36,063 nt of DNA from Coriobacteriia bacterium (GTDB lineage Bacteria > Actinomycetota > Coriobacteriia > Coriobacteriales > JAEZZM01), in the NCBI GenBank assembly GCA_030532415.1, contig JAUNLE010000001.1, forward strand, positions 1 to 36,063. The letters run 5' to 3'. Position numbers and translations under genes: made by a program. How positions within the stretch are numbered: position 1 is the first letter of the stretch; the number at the start of each line of letters is the position of its first letter. Shown in pieces: positions 24,474 to 32,215 of the stretch. The notes beneath the pieces are model-generated. The model was not told the origin of the DNA. It did not search any database and worked only from the letters and a program-made list of their open reading frames with translations.

Positions 24474-26123
24474 CTAATACCTCTCTCCACCCACAATTCT
24501 TTCTGGGTGAGTATATACTACAATTTGTGTAGCTTTAACATACCCCGCCAGCGTAATTCCAACCTCTTGCGCAATAGAAACAGATAAATCGGTGGCAGCT
24601 GATCGAGATGCTATGAGCGGTATGTGTTGACGAGCACTTTTAGCAGTGATTTCATATGACAGACGTCCCGTACACAACAAAATGGCCTTGCGCATATCTA
24701 GGCCTTTGCGCCATGCATTTCCTATAACTTTATCGACCGCGTTATGTCTTCCAACGTCTTCGCGTACAACTTTAAGCTCTCCGTCAATTACGATTGCACT
24801 GGAATGCGATCCTCCCGATGTTTTATAGCTCTCAGAGATATCTGTCATCTTCTTAATCCACTCGTGCAAATCACTTGGCTCGATGTAAAGTTCTTCTTTT
24901 ACGCGTTCAAACGCAGCAACGTCATCTATGCTCGAAAAGGTCACTCCTTTTCCACAACCACTTGTGACATAACGTTTTGATGTTTTATGAATAAGCTTGC
25001 TTGGAACTACCTCATCCGATTCAACATAGATAAGACCATGTTTTTTATCGATATCTACCGACTTAAGCAAGTTTCGATCTGAAAGCAAGCCTTCTGACAC
25101 TAAAAATCCAAGCGCCATATCATCAAGATGCGATTCGGTTGCTTGAACGGTAGAAATTTCAATATCGTTAAGATATATAGTGAAGGGCTTTTCCGTTGGC
25201 AAACGAGTAGAGCCCGGCTTTTGATGAAGCACTTTAATGGCATTACCTGCAAGCGATGGTTTTGGCTCTCGCAGGGAAGGTCTAAGCGATTCTTCGCCCG
25301 ATCCAAGTGCTACCTCTCCGCTCGTAACCTCGCCCGATGCCATTTCGGTTTCGATGTGGATGCGACCGAGCTGCTTCGATTCAAAAGCGCCTCCGTCTTT
25401 TCCTCGTTCCTTCTCCTTTGCCTTTTGAGAAGTCTTCTCCGAAGGCATAACGCAATCGCCGTTTTTAAGCTCGGTATCGATTTCTACTAATTGATCGGGA
25501 TGATTGATGTTTAAAAATGAGTCCTCATTCGGATCCAATTTCCTTATTTCTTCTTGAGGAATTGCATCAACGCGCACGTATTGGAAAAATGCGATAACGC
25601 GTCTGCGACCCGTATCTAGCACTCGTTGCACCCACTTCATAACAGCGGCGCGAGAATACAGGGCACACAAAGGCTCGTTTCCCCTGTCCGAAAGCGGAAT
25701 GACAACATCACTTTTCTTATCCAAGGCACGCTGATACATCATGTCAATGAGATTCGGGGCAAGCCAAGGCATGTCGACGGCGCGAACAAAAATCCAAGGA
25801 GTTTCAGCATGTTGAGCACCAGTCGAAAGACCGCCAAGTGGACCTTGGAAGGGAATGTCGTCTGACACTACTTTTACGTGATCTGGCCAACCCAATGCTT
25901 TTGTTGCTTCAAGCGCGTTGGTTACGATAACAATGCGTTTACAGTAAGGTTCAAGCAAGCGAACAGCTCGCTTAACCATAGGCTCGTCAGCAAGAGTCAC
26001 AAAAGACTTGTCAGTACCCATACGTCTTGAGCGCCCACCCGCAACAACAATACCTGTAATTTGCTCTCTCATCTCGCTTCTAAGAGCTTCGTTTTGTACT
26101 TTATCTGAATGAGTTTGATTCAT
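24474..26123 (-). CDS. MobA-FdhD fusion: MGD synthase joined to formate dehydrogenase sulfurtransferase
   Basis: This is one 549-aa chain with two enzymes. Residues about 22-210 are MobA, the guanylyltransferase that makes MGD from molybdopterin and GTP, with the loop VVAGGRSRRMGTDK and the DMPWL and NINHPDQL elements. Residues about 211-300 are a charged, low-complexity linker (SQKAKEKERGKDGG, GEVTSGEVALGSGEE). Residues about 300-549 are FdhD, which passes persulfide sulfur to the Mo/W cofactor of formate dehydrogenase: KPFTIYLNDIEI, TSGCGKGVTFSS, EDVGRHNAVDKVIG and TGRLSYEI. The sulfur-carrying loop has only one cysteine, Cys390, where E. coli FdhD has a CxxC pair. The start at 26123 has a weak ribosome site, and codon 18 (ATG) is an alternative. 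moeA follows after 4 nt. Confidence 0.92.
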   Translation of the reverse strand: MNQTHSDKVQNEALRSEMREQITGIVVAGGRSRRMGTDKSFVTLADEPMVKRAVRLLEPYCKRIVIVTNALEATKALGWPDHVKVVSDDIPFQGPLGGLSTGAQHAETPWIFVRAVDMPWLAPNLIDMMYQRALDKKSDVVIPLSDRGNEPLCALYSRAAVMKWVQRVLDTGRRRVIAFFQYVRVDAIPQEEIRKLDPNEDSFLNINHPDQLVEIDTELKNGDCVMPSEKTSQKAKEKERGKDGGAFESKQLGRIHIETEMASGEVTSGEVALGSGEESLRPSLREPKPSLAGNAIKVLHQKPGSTRLPTEKPFTIYLNDIEISTVQATESHLDDMALGFLVSEGLLSDRNLLKSVDIDKKHGLIYVESDEVVPSKLIHKTSKRYVTSGCGKGVTFSSIDDVAAFERVKEELYIEPSDLHEWIKKMTDISESYKTSGGSHSSAIVIDGELKVVREDVGRHNAVDKVIGNAWRKGLDMRKAILLCTGRLSYEITAKSARQHIPLIASRSAATDLSVSIAQEVGITLAGYVKATQIVVYTHPERIVGGERY

Positions 26124-26166
26124 CTACGACCCACATTTATCTCGCATTAAACGATTACTGTTGTAT

Positions 26167-26195
26167 CTAGCCTATATATTAGTTATATATGCTAG
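26167..26195. repeat. Imperfect inverted repeat between ychF and mobA-fdhD
   Basis: CTAGC (26167-26171) pairs with GCTAG (26191-26195) and ATATAT (26174-26179) with ATATAT (26185-26190), with a 2-nt bulge and loop TAGTT. It overlaps the ychF stop codon. No T-run follows, so it is a weak terminator at best. Confidence 0.3.
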
Positions 26196-27256
26196 ACGTT
26201 AAATCTAAAGTGCATGACATCGCCGTCTTGAACGACATAGTCTTTGCCTTCCATACGCAGCTTTCCTGCTGCTCTAAGTCCCGCTTCCCCTTTATAGGCA
26301 AGATAATCTTCAAAGCTTGCAGTTTCCGCTTTGATGAAGCCTCGCTCAAAGTCACTGTGAATAACTCCCGCAGCCTGTGGTGCCTTATCCCCTTTATGGA
26401 TTGTCCAAGCTCGTACTTCTTGTTTTCCTGCCGTAAAGTACGATTGCAATCCTAAAATATCGTAGGCAGCTTGAATAAGTGTATCAAGTCCTGATTTTTC
26501 AACGCCAAAATCTGACAAATATTCCAAAGCCTCTTCACGATCAAGCTCCGAGAGCTCCGCTTCAATTTGGGCGCAAACAGGAATTGGCTTAACGCCATCA
26601 ATTAGATCAAGATCTTCTTTGAGCATACTTTCATCTACGTTAGCTAAATACAAAATTGGCTTCATCGTAAGTAAATGCAGATCATACAGAAGCTCGTGCT
26701 CTTCATCACTCATATCCAAAGTTCGAGCACGGTGTCCCTCGTTCAAATGTTCAAGAACTGCTTCCATGATTTTTTGCTTGGCGATAAACTCTTTATCGCG
26801 CTTTGCGTCTTTGATTACGCGAGGTAGGGCTTTTTCAATAGTCGCGATGTCCGCTAAGATGAGCTCCATCTTGATTGTCTCGACGTCGGATGCTGGATCG
26901 ACTTTTCCATCAACATGCACAACATCAGGATCACTAAAGTAGCGAACTACTTCACAAATTGCATTCGTCTCACGAATATTTGCCAAAAATTGGTTACCAA
27001 GACCTTCACCTTCTGAGGCGCCTTTAACTAAACCCGCAATATCTACAAACTCAACGGTAGCCGGAATTATCTTCTCAGGTTCAACAATTTGCGCTAATTC
27101 GTAAAGTCTGCTATCAGGTACATCTACAATACCTACATTTGGTTCAATTGTTGCAAAAGGATAATTTGCTGCTAAACCGCCCTTTTTTGTAAGCGCAGTA
27201 AATAGGGTTGACTTGCCAACATTTGGTAATCCAACTATTCCAATTGATAAAGACAC
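26192..27256 (-). CDS. ychF: Ribosome-associated ATPase YchF (Obg family)
   Basis: YchF is a universally conserved P-loop protein of the Obg family that prefers ATP and binds ribosomes. Visible motifs are the G1 loop [11 protein letters not shown] at the N-terminus, [20 protein letters not shown] as the G3 region, and the C-terminal TGS-like domain ([16 protein letters not shown], ending VMHFRFNV). The GTG at 27256 is the preferred start. It gives [17 protein letters not shown] at the normal position, and AGGAGAGG lies just upstream; an ATG five codons earlier is part of this ribosome site. The product is 354 aa, near the family norm of about 360. It is monocistronic or leads into mobA-fdhD, 68 bp downstream. 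Confidence 0.96.
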   Translation of the reverse strand: MSLSIGIVGLPNVGKSTLFTALTKKGGLAANYPFATIEPNVGIVDVPDSRLYELAQIVEPEKIIPATVEFVDIAGLVKGASEGEGLGNQFLANIRETNAICEVVRYFSDPDVVHVDGKVDPASDVETIKMELILADIATIEKALPRVIKDAKRDKEFIAKQKIMEAVLEHLNEGHRARTLDMSDEEHELLYDLHLLTMKPILYLANVDESMLKEDLDLIDGVKPIPVCAQIEAELSELDREEALEYLSDFGVEKSGLDTLIQAAYDILGLQSYFTAGKQEVRAWTIHKGDKAPQAAGVIHSDFERGFIKAETASFEDYLAYKGEAGLRAAGKLRMEGKDYVVQDGDVMHFRFNV

Positions 27257-27451
27257 GGGCCCTCTCCTCATAAAAGTCGGTAAAATTTGAGAAATCTACT
27301 GTATTTCACCGAAAAATAGACACTTTTATACAATATTAAGTGGTTTTAGATATAAATCTTACCCTTTATCCAGTATGGTTTCTCATTACTTCATATTTTA
27401 GGAACAGTATGAAGAGCTTTACAAGGCACTATTTTGAAAAGGGGGCCAATC

Positions 27452-28816
27452 ATGGCTAAAGAAAAGGAAATGGGTGCGATGCGCCCGCGATCTAAGTTCA
27501 CAGGAAGTATAGGATTCATTCTGGCCGCAGCCGCTTCTGCAATTGGATTAGGAAACCTTTGGAGATTTCCCTATCTTGCTGCTCAATACGGAGGCGGAGT
27601 CTTCCTCGTAACCTATCTTGTACTTGTATTTACGGTAGGCTTTACCCTCTCACTTACCGAAAATACCCTCGGTCGTATGACTGGTAAATCTGCAATTGGA
27701 GCTTTTTCTGAATTCGGTAAAAAGTTCGTCTGGATTGGCGCCCTTATTTCAATTGTTCCTATGATTATTTTCCCCTACTATTCGGTCATTGGAGGCTGGG
27801 TACTTAAGTACTTCTCAATGTACATTACCGGCCAACACGCCGCAGTATTAAATCCTGACTACTTTGGCGGTTTCATCACTTCAACTGGTGAACCAATAGT
27901 ATGGGGTCTCATCTTTATGTTTATTGCCGTCTTCGTCGTAGCAAAAGGCGTTGAGGGCGGTATTGAGCGCGTAAACTCAGTTATGATGCCGCTGTTGTTT
28001 GTCCTGCTCATCGTAATTAGCGTTGTTGGTTTAATGCTTCCAGGAGCACTTGACGGTCTTTATTACTATCTCGTACCAGACTTCTCTAAGTTCTCGGTTG
28101 AAATGGTATTGCAAGCTTTAGGTCAAATGTTCTATTCACTCTCACTTGCAATGGCAATTTTAATTACCTACGGTTCATACACTCCTAAAGACGTTAACCT
28201 CGAGAAATCGGTAGCACGTGCAGCTGGTTTAGATACCCTCGTAGCTATCTTTGCTGGTCTTATGATCATCCCTGCAGTTTTCGCAGTATTGGGCGCCGAT
28301 GGTGTTACTTCAGGACCAGGTCTTATGTTCGTTACACTCCCAGGAGTTTTTGAGTCAACACCTATACCAAATGTTGTAGGTATGCTTTTCTTCTTATTAG
28401 TTTTCTTTGCTGCAGTTACTTCTGCAATCTCACTGCTTGAAGCAGTTGTATCCATTTTCATGGATGCACTTAATATTGGAAGAGCTAAGGCTGTTGTTAT
28501 CTCAACTGTTATCTCTACCGTATTATTGGTACTCTCAGCTGCCGGTTACGGAGTTTTAGGTGACTTCACCCTCTTAAACCTACAGATGCTTGATTTCTTT
28601 GACTTTATCTCTAACTCAATCATCATGCCTATTGGCGCTGTATTAACCTTAGTCTTTGTTGGATATGTTGTTGGTCTACCTAAGGTTAGCGAAGAGATCG
28701 AGGTTTCAGGAGAGTTCAAAACTCGCCCTGTTTACACCGTTATGGTTAAGTATGTTGCACCAATCTTCATCGCAGCAATCTTGGTCTTCAACGTTGTTAA
28801 TTGGTTAGGCGCATAA
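27452..28816 (+). CDS. Sodium-dependent transporter of the SNF / neurotransmitter:sodium symporter family
   Basis: The 454-aa membrane protein has eleven to twelve hydrophobic helices. Helix 1 carries the family signature AIGLGNLWRFPYLAAQYGGG, the unwound region that binds sodium and the amino-acid substrate in LeuT. Helix 6 and helix 8 regions (GQMFYSLSLAMAILITYGSY and FFAAVTSAISLLEAVVS) also fit. It should import an amino acid or related solute with sodium; the substrate is unknown. The ATG at 27452 is preferred to an upstream TTG because AAGGGGG precedes it by 8 nt. It is transcribed alone, divergent from ychF, and ends in a strong terminator. Many bacterial homologues work with a tiny membrane subunit (MetS in corynebacteria). 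A 35-aa helix protein lies 0.6 kb downstream on the other strand, but a link is speculative. Confidence 0.94.
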   Translation: MAKEKEMGAMRPRSKFTGSIGFILAAAASAIGLGNLWRFPYLAAQYGGGVFLVTYLVLVFTVGFTLSLTENTLGRMTGKSAIGAFSEFGKKFVWIGALISIVPMIIFPYYSVIGGWVLKYFSMYITGQHAAVLNPDYFGGFITSTGEPIVWGLIFMFIAVFVVAKGVEGGIERVNSVMMPLLFVLLIVISVVGLMLPGALDGLYYYLVPDFSKFSVEMVLQALGQMFYSLSLAMAILITYGSYTPKDVNLEKSVARAAGLDTLVAIFAGLMIIPAVFAVLGADGVTSGPGLMFVTLPGVFESTPIPNVVGMLFFLLVFFAAVTSAISLLEAVVSIFMDALNIGRAKAVVISTVISTVLLVLSAAGYGVLGDFTLLNLQMLDFFDFISNSIIMPIGAVLTLVFVGYVVGLPKVSEEIEVSGEFKTRPVYTVMVKYVAPIFIAAILVFNVVNWLGA

Positions 28817-28847
28817 AACTCAAACGCGCATAGCTTAAGTTTCAATT

Positions 28848-28888
28848 TTCCCCCTGCTTGTGTGGATACCTTGCAGGGGGAATTTTTT
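28848..28888 (+). terminator. Intrinsic terminator of the sodium symporter gene
   Basis: TTCCCCCTGC (28848-28857) and GCAGGGGGAA (28873-28882) form a perfect 10-bp stem around a 15-nt loop, followed by TTTTTT. Confidence 0.9.
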
Positions 28889-28908
28889 CTTTTGTTCACA
28901 AACGCCCT

Positions 28909-28917
28909 TGTTATAAT
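28909..28917 (+). promoter_or_regulatory. Extended -10 promoter of the YgbA-family gene
   Basis: TGTTATAAT matches the extended -10 consensus exactly, about 45 nt upstream of the TTG start and immediately after the terminator of the preceding gene. Confidence 0.6.
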
Positions 28918-28961
28918 GAAGCTACTTTTTCACATACACCATAAGAAAAACGAGGGATTTT

Positions 28962-29432
28962 TTGAAAGAATATAACTCGGATCTTATCGATGTCTTAAGA
29001 CAATTTCCGCACATGCCCAAGCCCGATTCAAAGCTTGAAACAAAACTTTTTGAGCGACTTAAAGATGATGAAGTATTAGCCGATTGCGCTACCTTGGGCT
29101 TGATGACTGAAATATATTGTAAAGATCACCACGATAAAAATGGGCGCGAAGCCTTATACTCGCCAGCTAGCGTTCTTGGAGCATACGAGGGCAAGCGACA
29201 TCCGAAACTATGTCCTGAGTGTGCTGACCACGTTATTTACGGAGAAACTCGCCGCGCGCTTTGTTCTTATGATCCAAAGCCTAATTGTAAGAGTTGTAAA
29301 ACGCATTGCTACAAAGCAGATCAGCGAGCACATCAAAGAAAGGTCATGGCGTACAGCGGCCCTCGAGCTATGCTCTATCCACATTTGTGGGTTGACACCT
29401 TTAGGCATCTGAGAAATAAAACTAAAAATTAG
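28962..29432 (+). CDS. YgbA-family protein (nitrous oxide-stimulated promoter family)
   Basis: The 156-aa cysteine- and histidine-rich protein matches the YgbA_NO family: MTEIYCKDHHDK, then KLCPECADHVIYGETRRALC, SYDPKPNCKSCKTHCY, and a C-terminal MAYSGPRAMLYPHL. Nine cysteines in CxxC-like groups suggest zinc or iron-sulfur binding. The E. coli member belongs to the nitric-oxide-responsive NsrR regulon; its biochemical role is not established. The start is TTG at 28962 behind a GAGGG site; no ATG gives an acceptable alternative. An extended -10 promoter precedes it. Its stop codon abuts the stop of a small gene on the opposite strand. Confidence 0.88.
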   Translation: MKEYNSDLIDVLRQFPHMPKPDSKLETKLFERLKDDEVLADCATLGLMTEIYCKDHHDKNGREALYSPASVLGAYEGKRHPKLCPECADHVIYGETRRALCSYDPKPNCKSCKTHCYKADQRAHQRKVMAYSGPRAMLYPHLWVDTFRHLRNKTKN

Positions 29433-29540
29433 TTATTTTCGACCTGTTTTGCTGAGCAACAGGGCGGATATCCCTATAATCACAAGTGCAGCAATTACGA
29501 GTATAAGAGAGACTACTTGACCTGCGCCTTGTAAAGCCAT
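29433..29540 (-). CDS. 35-residue single-helix membrane protein
   Basis: I found this frame by reading the minus strand. It has ATG at 29540-29538 preceded by AGGTGAG at good spacing, 35 codons, and TAA at 29435-29433. The product starts MALQGAGQ, has one hydrophobic helix (VVSLILVIAALVIIGISALLL) and ends in a positive tail SKTGRK, the pattern of small bacterial membrane proteins with cytoplasmic C-terminus. The stop abuts the stop of the YgbA-family gene, a tail-to-tail junction with no spare base. No family is recognised. It could be a regulator or a small subunit of a membrane protein, perhaps of the nearby symporter, or be independent. The ribosome site and clean composition argue for a real gene. 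Confidence 0.6.
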   Translation of the reverse strand: MALQGAGQVVSLILVIAALVIIGISALLLSKTGRK

Positions 29541-29758
29541 GTGCTCACCTACCTTATAGTTATCGTTCGTGTCCTTACTTAGCATTAATACATCTTAGTT
29601 GTAAAATCTGAACTTAATGAGACAACATTGTAAGAATTATGTATCTTATTTTTTGAAAGTTACAAAGATGTGCACATACGAGCTATACAGGCTATCCATT
29701 GGGTAGGAACATACTTTATAATTTCGAATAATTAAGACATGCAGAAAATACCGAGGCA
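29541..29758. other. Divergent intergenic region between the small membrane protein and the TPR-like gene
   Basis: TATAAT at 29717-29722 on the plus strand lies about 36 nt before the ATG of the large gene and is a plausible -10, with a poor -35. TTGTAA and TTACAA half-sites occur about 27 nt apart near 29630-29670. No further gene was seen. Confidence 0.35.
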
Positions 29759-32215
29759 ATGCTACTAGAAGACTGGCAATCCCATAGCGTTTGTGAAGAT
29801 CCACTCCTTATGAGACCAGGGATTTTTGGCTACCTGCTTCCCCTAGACGATCCAAGTAACGCTTGTTATATCTACCAAGAGATCGAGGGAGAAAAAACCA
29901 TAATCGCCTATGTTTCCAATGAGGGAGAAATTGGCGAATTCAAAGACACCGCATCATGTAAAATTTCTTCTTTTGAACCAGGCGCTACCATCTATATTAA
30001 GGATAGAAGGCGCGGGGGTTTCAATTTTGTCCATACGGTAGGCGTAATTTCGAGCAAGGCATTCCTCTTTCCCAATCCATACAAAGAGCATGCGACCATC
30101 TCAAAACTTTGTTTTGGAATTGACGATGCCTTATATACAATCTATCCACGCCAGGATATCGATTCTATATACGCCCTTTGTGTTTATATCTTCCTTATTT
30201 GGGGTTCTCGCGATATAAGTATCGCGCCCTTAGAATATGACGGAGACTTTGTCTTAGACTCCCCCATCCATAGCCTTGAAGATATCTTAGTGCCGCAAAA
30301 CGAAACTGAGCATACACCCGGCCTTGTCTCAATGGCACAAGAAATTCTTTCACTCAAACATCGAATTGATGCCGACACGAGTGAGGGAAAATATTCCTGG
30401 AAAGACTATGAGCCTTTTGAGATCAAGAAGAACGAGCTAACCGGACTTTTCAAGCTTGAAACAAAGGAGCGGGGTTTTGAAAACAGAGCGCTTGTCCAGC
30501 TCCAATCCGACTTAAATTCTGCTTTTATTGCCGATGCCTTACTGCAAAATTTTCCAAACGAGGAATTCAAAAACTCAAGCATTGCCTTCATTCTAGCTAA
30601 ACAAGCTGCCTTTAGACGTATCCACAAACGAGTTGAAATGCTTGTTAATTTAGATTTGGCATACGACATGCTGAGTCATAATCCAACAAAATATAAAAAA
30701 CAGCTCGAATATTTACAAGAGCTGAAAGATATTGATGAATACACGGGTCGCATTCGAATTGCGAAAATCTGTGAAAAGACGCTTGCCTCGACTAAGCTTG
30801 AAGACTTTACCTTTGCGCTTAATATGAGCAAGCGTGAGGCGGTTATAGAATTCGCACTTGCTCCAGCATCAAACATGCCACTTGTTTGCATTGACCCAAG
30901 AAAGCCGGGGCGCTTGCGCGCAACTCCAAAAGAGCTCCTTAATAAGACCTATATAGAATACTCCTATGGAATTGCATTTTTATATGCATATAAGGCTTTT
31001 CAAGCAGTTCCAAGTTTAGAGAAGCTTACGGTTAATCTAACGGGAATAGAAGCCTTGCTTGAAAATCCTGAATACAAGCTCTTGCCACCAGCCGCGCGTG
31101 CAGATGAATCTTCTTATAAATTAAGCATTGCCATTGATAGAAGCAGCCTATCTCAAGAAGACTATTTTGGATCTCCCCATGCTTTATCGGTAATACTTGC
31201 TCATGGACAGGCTATAGAAACTCGAGCAGCAAACGAATTGGGCGGCGATGGCTTTGGTATTACGCCCCTAAAAAGTGTAAATGAATTAAATGATGAGGAC
31301 CTTTACTTAGATCTCCCAGATAGATATAGGCATCTCGATCAATTAAGGAAGTATGAGCTTTCGGCAGAAGAGTCTGAAGCTTTTGCTATCTTGTCTGCCA
31401 CAGCCACAAGCGTTGCAGAAAACCTTGGACGCGATTTTGATAGCGATATAGAAGTCTTAAACACGCTGCTAAAAACAAAGAAAGCCTTCAGTAAAATACT
31501 TGCAAAATTCACTAACGATTCAGCTTCCTATATTTCCTTTGAAAGCCTGCGCTCATACGTCATATATCAATCCTTATATGATGTACCTGAAGGTTCTTTA
31601 GTTATCCCGAACGAGCTAAGCGACTTTTACTATGCCCTTGGAATAGCTGCTTCAAATATTGAGAACTATAACTTAGCTTGGGAATTTTTATCCATGACCT
31701 TAAGGCTCGGACCTGCAGAGGCATCAACCTACTTAGAACTTGCTTGGCTTTCTTATAAGATGAAGGATTATGAAACCATGAATCGCTACCTCGAAGAGGC
31801 AGCTAACTTCGTATGTCGAGATGACGACACCGCGCGTATCTATTTCTACCTTGGAATTCTTGCGCGAGAACAAAATAACCTCACGAAAGCAGCGCTCTTG
31901 TTTAAGCTTTCACAAAGATGGCTTGCAAGTGAAGTCGTAGCAGATGCGCTTGAAGAAATTGAGCAGCTAACCAATAAAACTGACGGCAGTATTAACGAGC
32001 AGAATATCGAATTTCTGTTTCACCACTACAATATTCCGAACTACCCCAAACATGAGGTGCTTGATACCTTGCACGAATATCTCAAGGTTTTTGTCAATGC
32101 ACGACGTTTTAATGCAGTTGAAGATATTGTTAACACCCTCATCCCCTTCGAACTGGAAGGGGATTTGAAGTATCTTATTGCAGGGCTGCCTGATTATCGA
32201 ATTTTATCGCTCTAA
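29759..32215 (+). CDS. Large TPR-like protein of unknown function
   Basis: I do not recognise this 818-aa protein. It has no signal peptide or membrane helix and should be cytoplasmic. Residues 1-150 look beta-rich (PGIFGYLLPLDD, IYIKDRRRGGFNFVHTVG). Residues 230-330 are charged helices. A mixed domain follows around 370-460 (EFALAPASNMPLVCIDPRKPGRL). Residues about 625-720 have the spacing of tetratricopeptide repeats: FYYALGIAASNIENYNLAWEFL, ASTYLELAWLSYKMKDYETM and ARIYFYLGILAREQNNLTKA. TPRs usually bind protein partners. The ATG is close behind GAGG (only 2 nt), a poor ribosome site, so a later start remains possible. Its stop overlaps by 4 bases the stop of the convergent polyferredoxin gene. 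Codon use is like the neighbours, so no recent transfer is suggested. Confidence 0.8.
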   Translation: MLLEDWQSHSVCEDPLLMRPGIFGYLLPLDDPSNACYIYQEIEGEKTIIAYVSNEGEIGEFKDTASCKISSFEPGATIYIKDRRRGGFNFVHTVGVISSKAFLFPNPYKEHATISKLCFGIDDALYTIYPRQDIDSIYALCVYIFLIWGSRDISIAPLEYDGDFVLDSPIHSLEDILVPQNETEHTPGLVSMAQEILSLKHRIDADTSEGKYSWKDYEPFEIKKNELTGLFKLETKERGFENRALVQLQSDLNSAFIADALLQNFPNEEFKNSSIAFILAKQAAFRRIHKRVEMLVNLDLAYDMLSHNPTKYKKQLEYLQELKDIDEYTGRIRIAKICEKTLASTKLEDFTFALNMSKREAVIEFALAPASNMPLVCIDPRKPGRLRATPKELLNKTYIEYSYGIAFLYAYKAFQAVPSLEKLTVNLTGIEALLENPEYKLLPPAARADESSYKLSIAIDRSSLSQEDYFGSPHALSVILAHGQAIETRAANELGGDGFGITPLKSVNELNDEDLYLDLPDRYRHLDQLRKYELSAEESEAFAILSATATSVAENLGRDFDSDIEVLNTLLKTKKAFSKILAKFTNDSASYISFESLRSYVIYQSLYDVPEGSLVIPNELSDFYYALGIAASNIENYNLAWEFLSMTLRLGPAEASTYLELAWLSYKMKDYETMNRYLEEAANFVCRDDDTARIYFYLGILAREQNNLTKAALLFKLSQRWLASEVVADALEEIEQLTNKTDGSINEQNIEFLFHHYNIPNYPKHEVLDTLHEYLKVFVNARRFNAVEDIVNTLIPFELEGDLKYLIAGLPDYRILSL

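Noticed and set aside
26123-26191. Promoter between ychF and mobA-fdhD
   Set aside because: The AT-rich imperfect repeat gives several TATAAT-like matches but none with a -35 at proper spacing.
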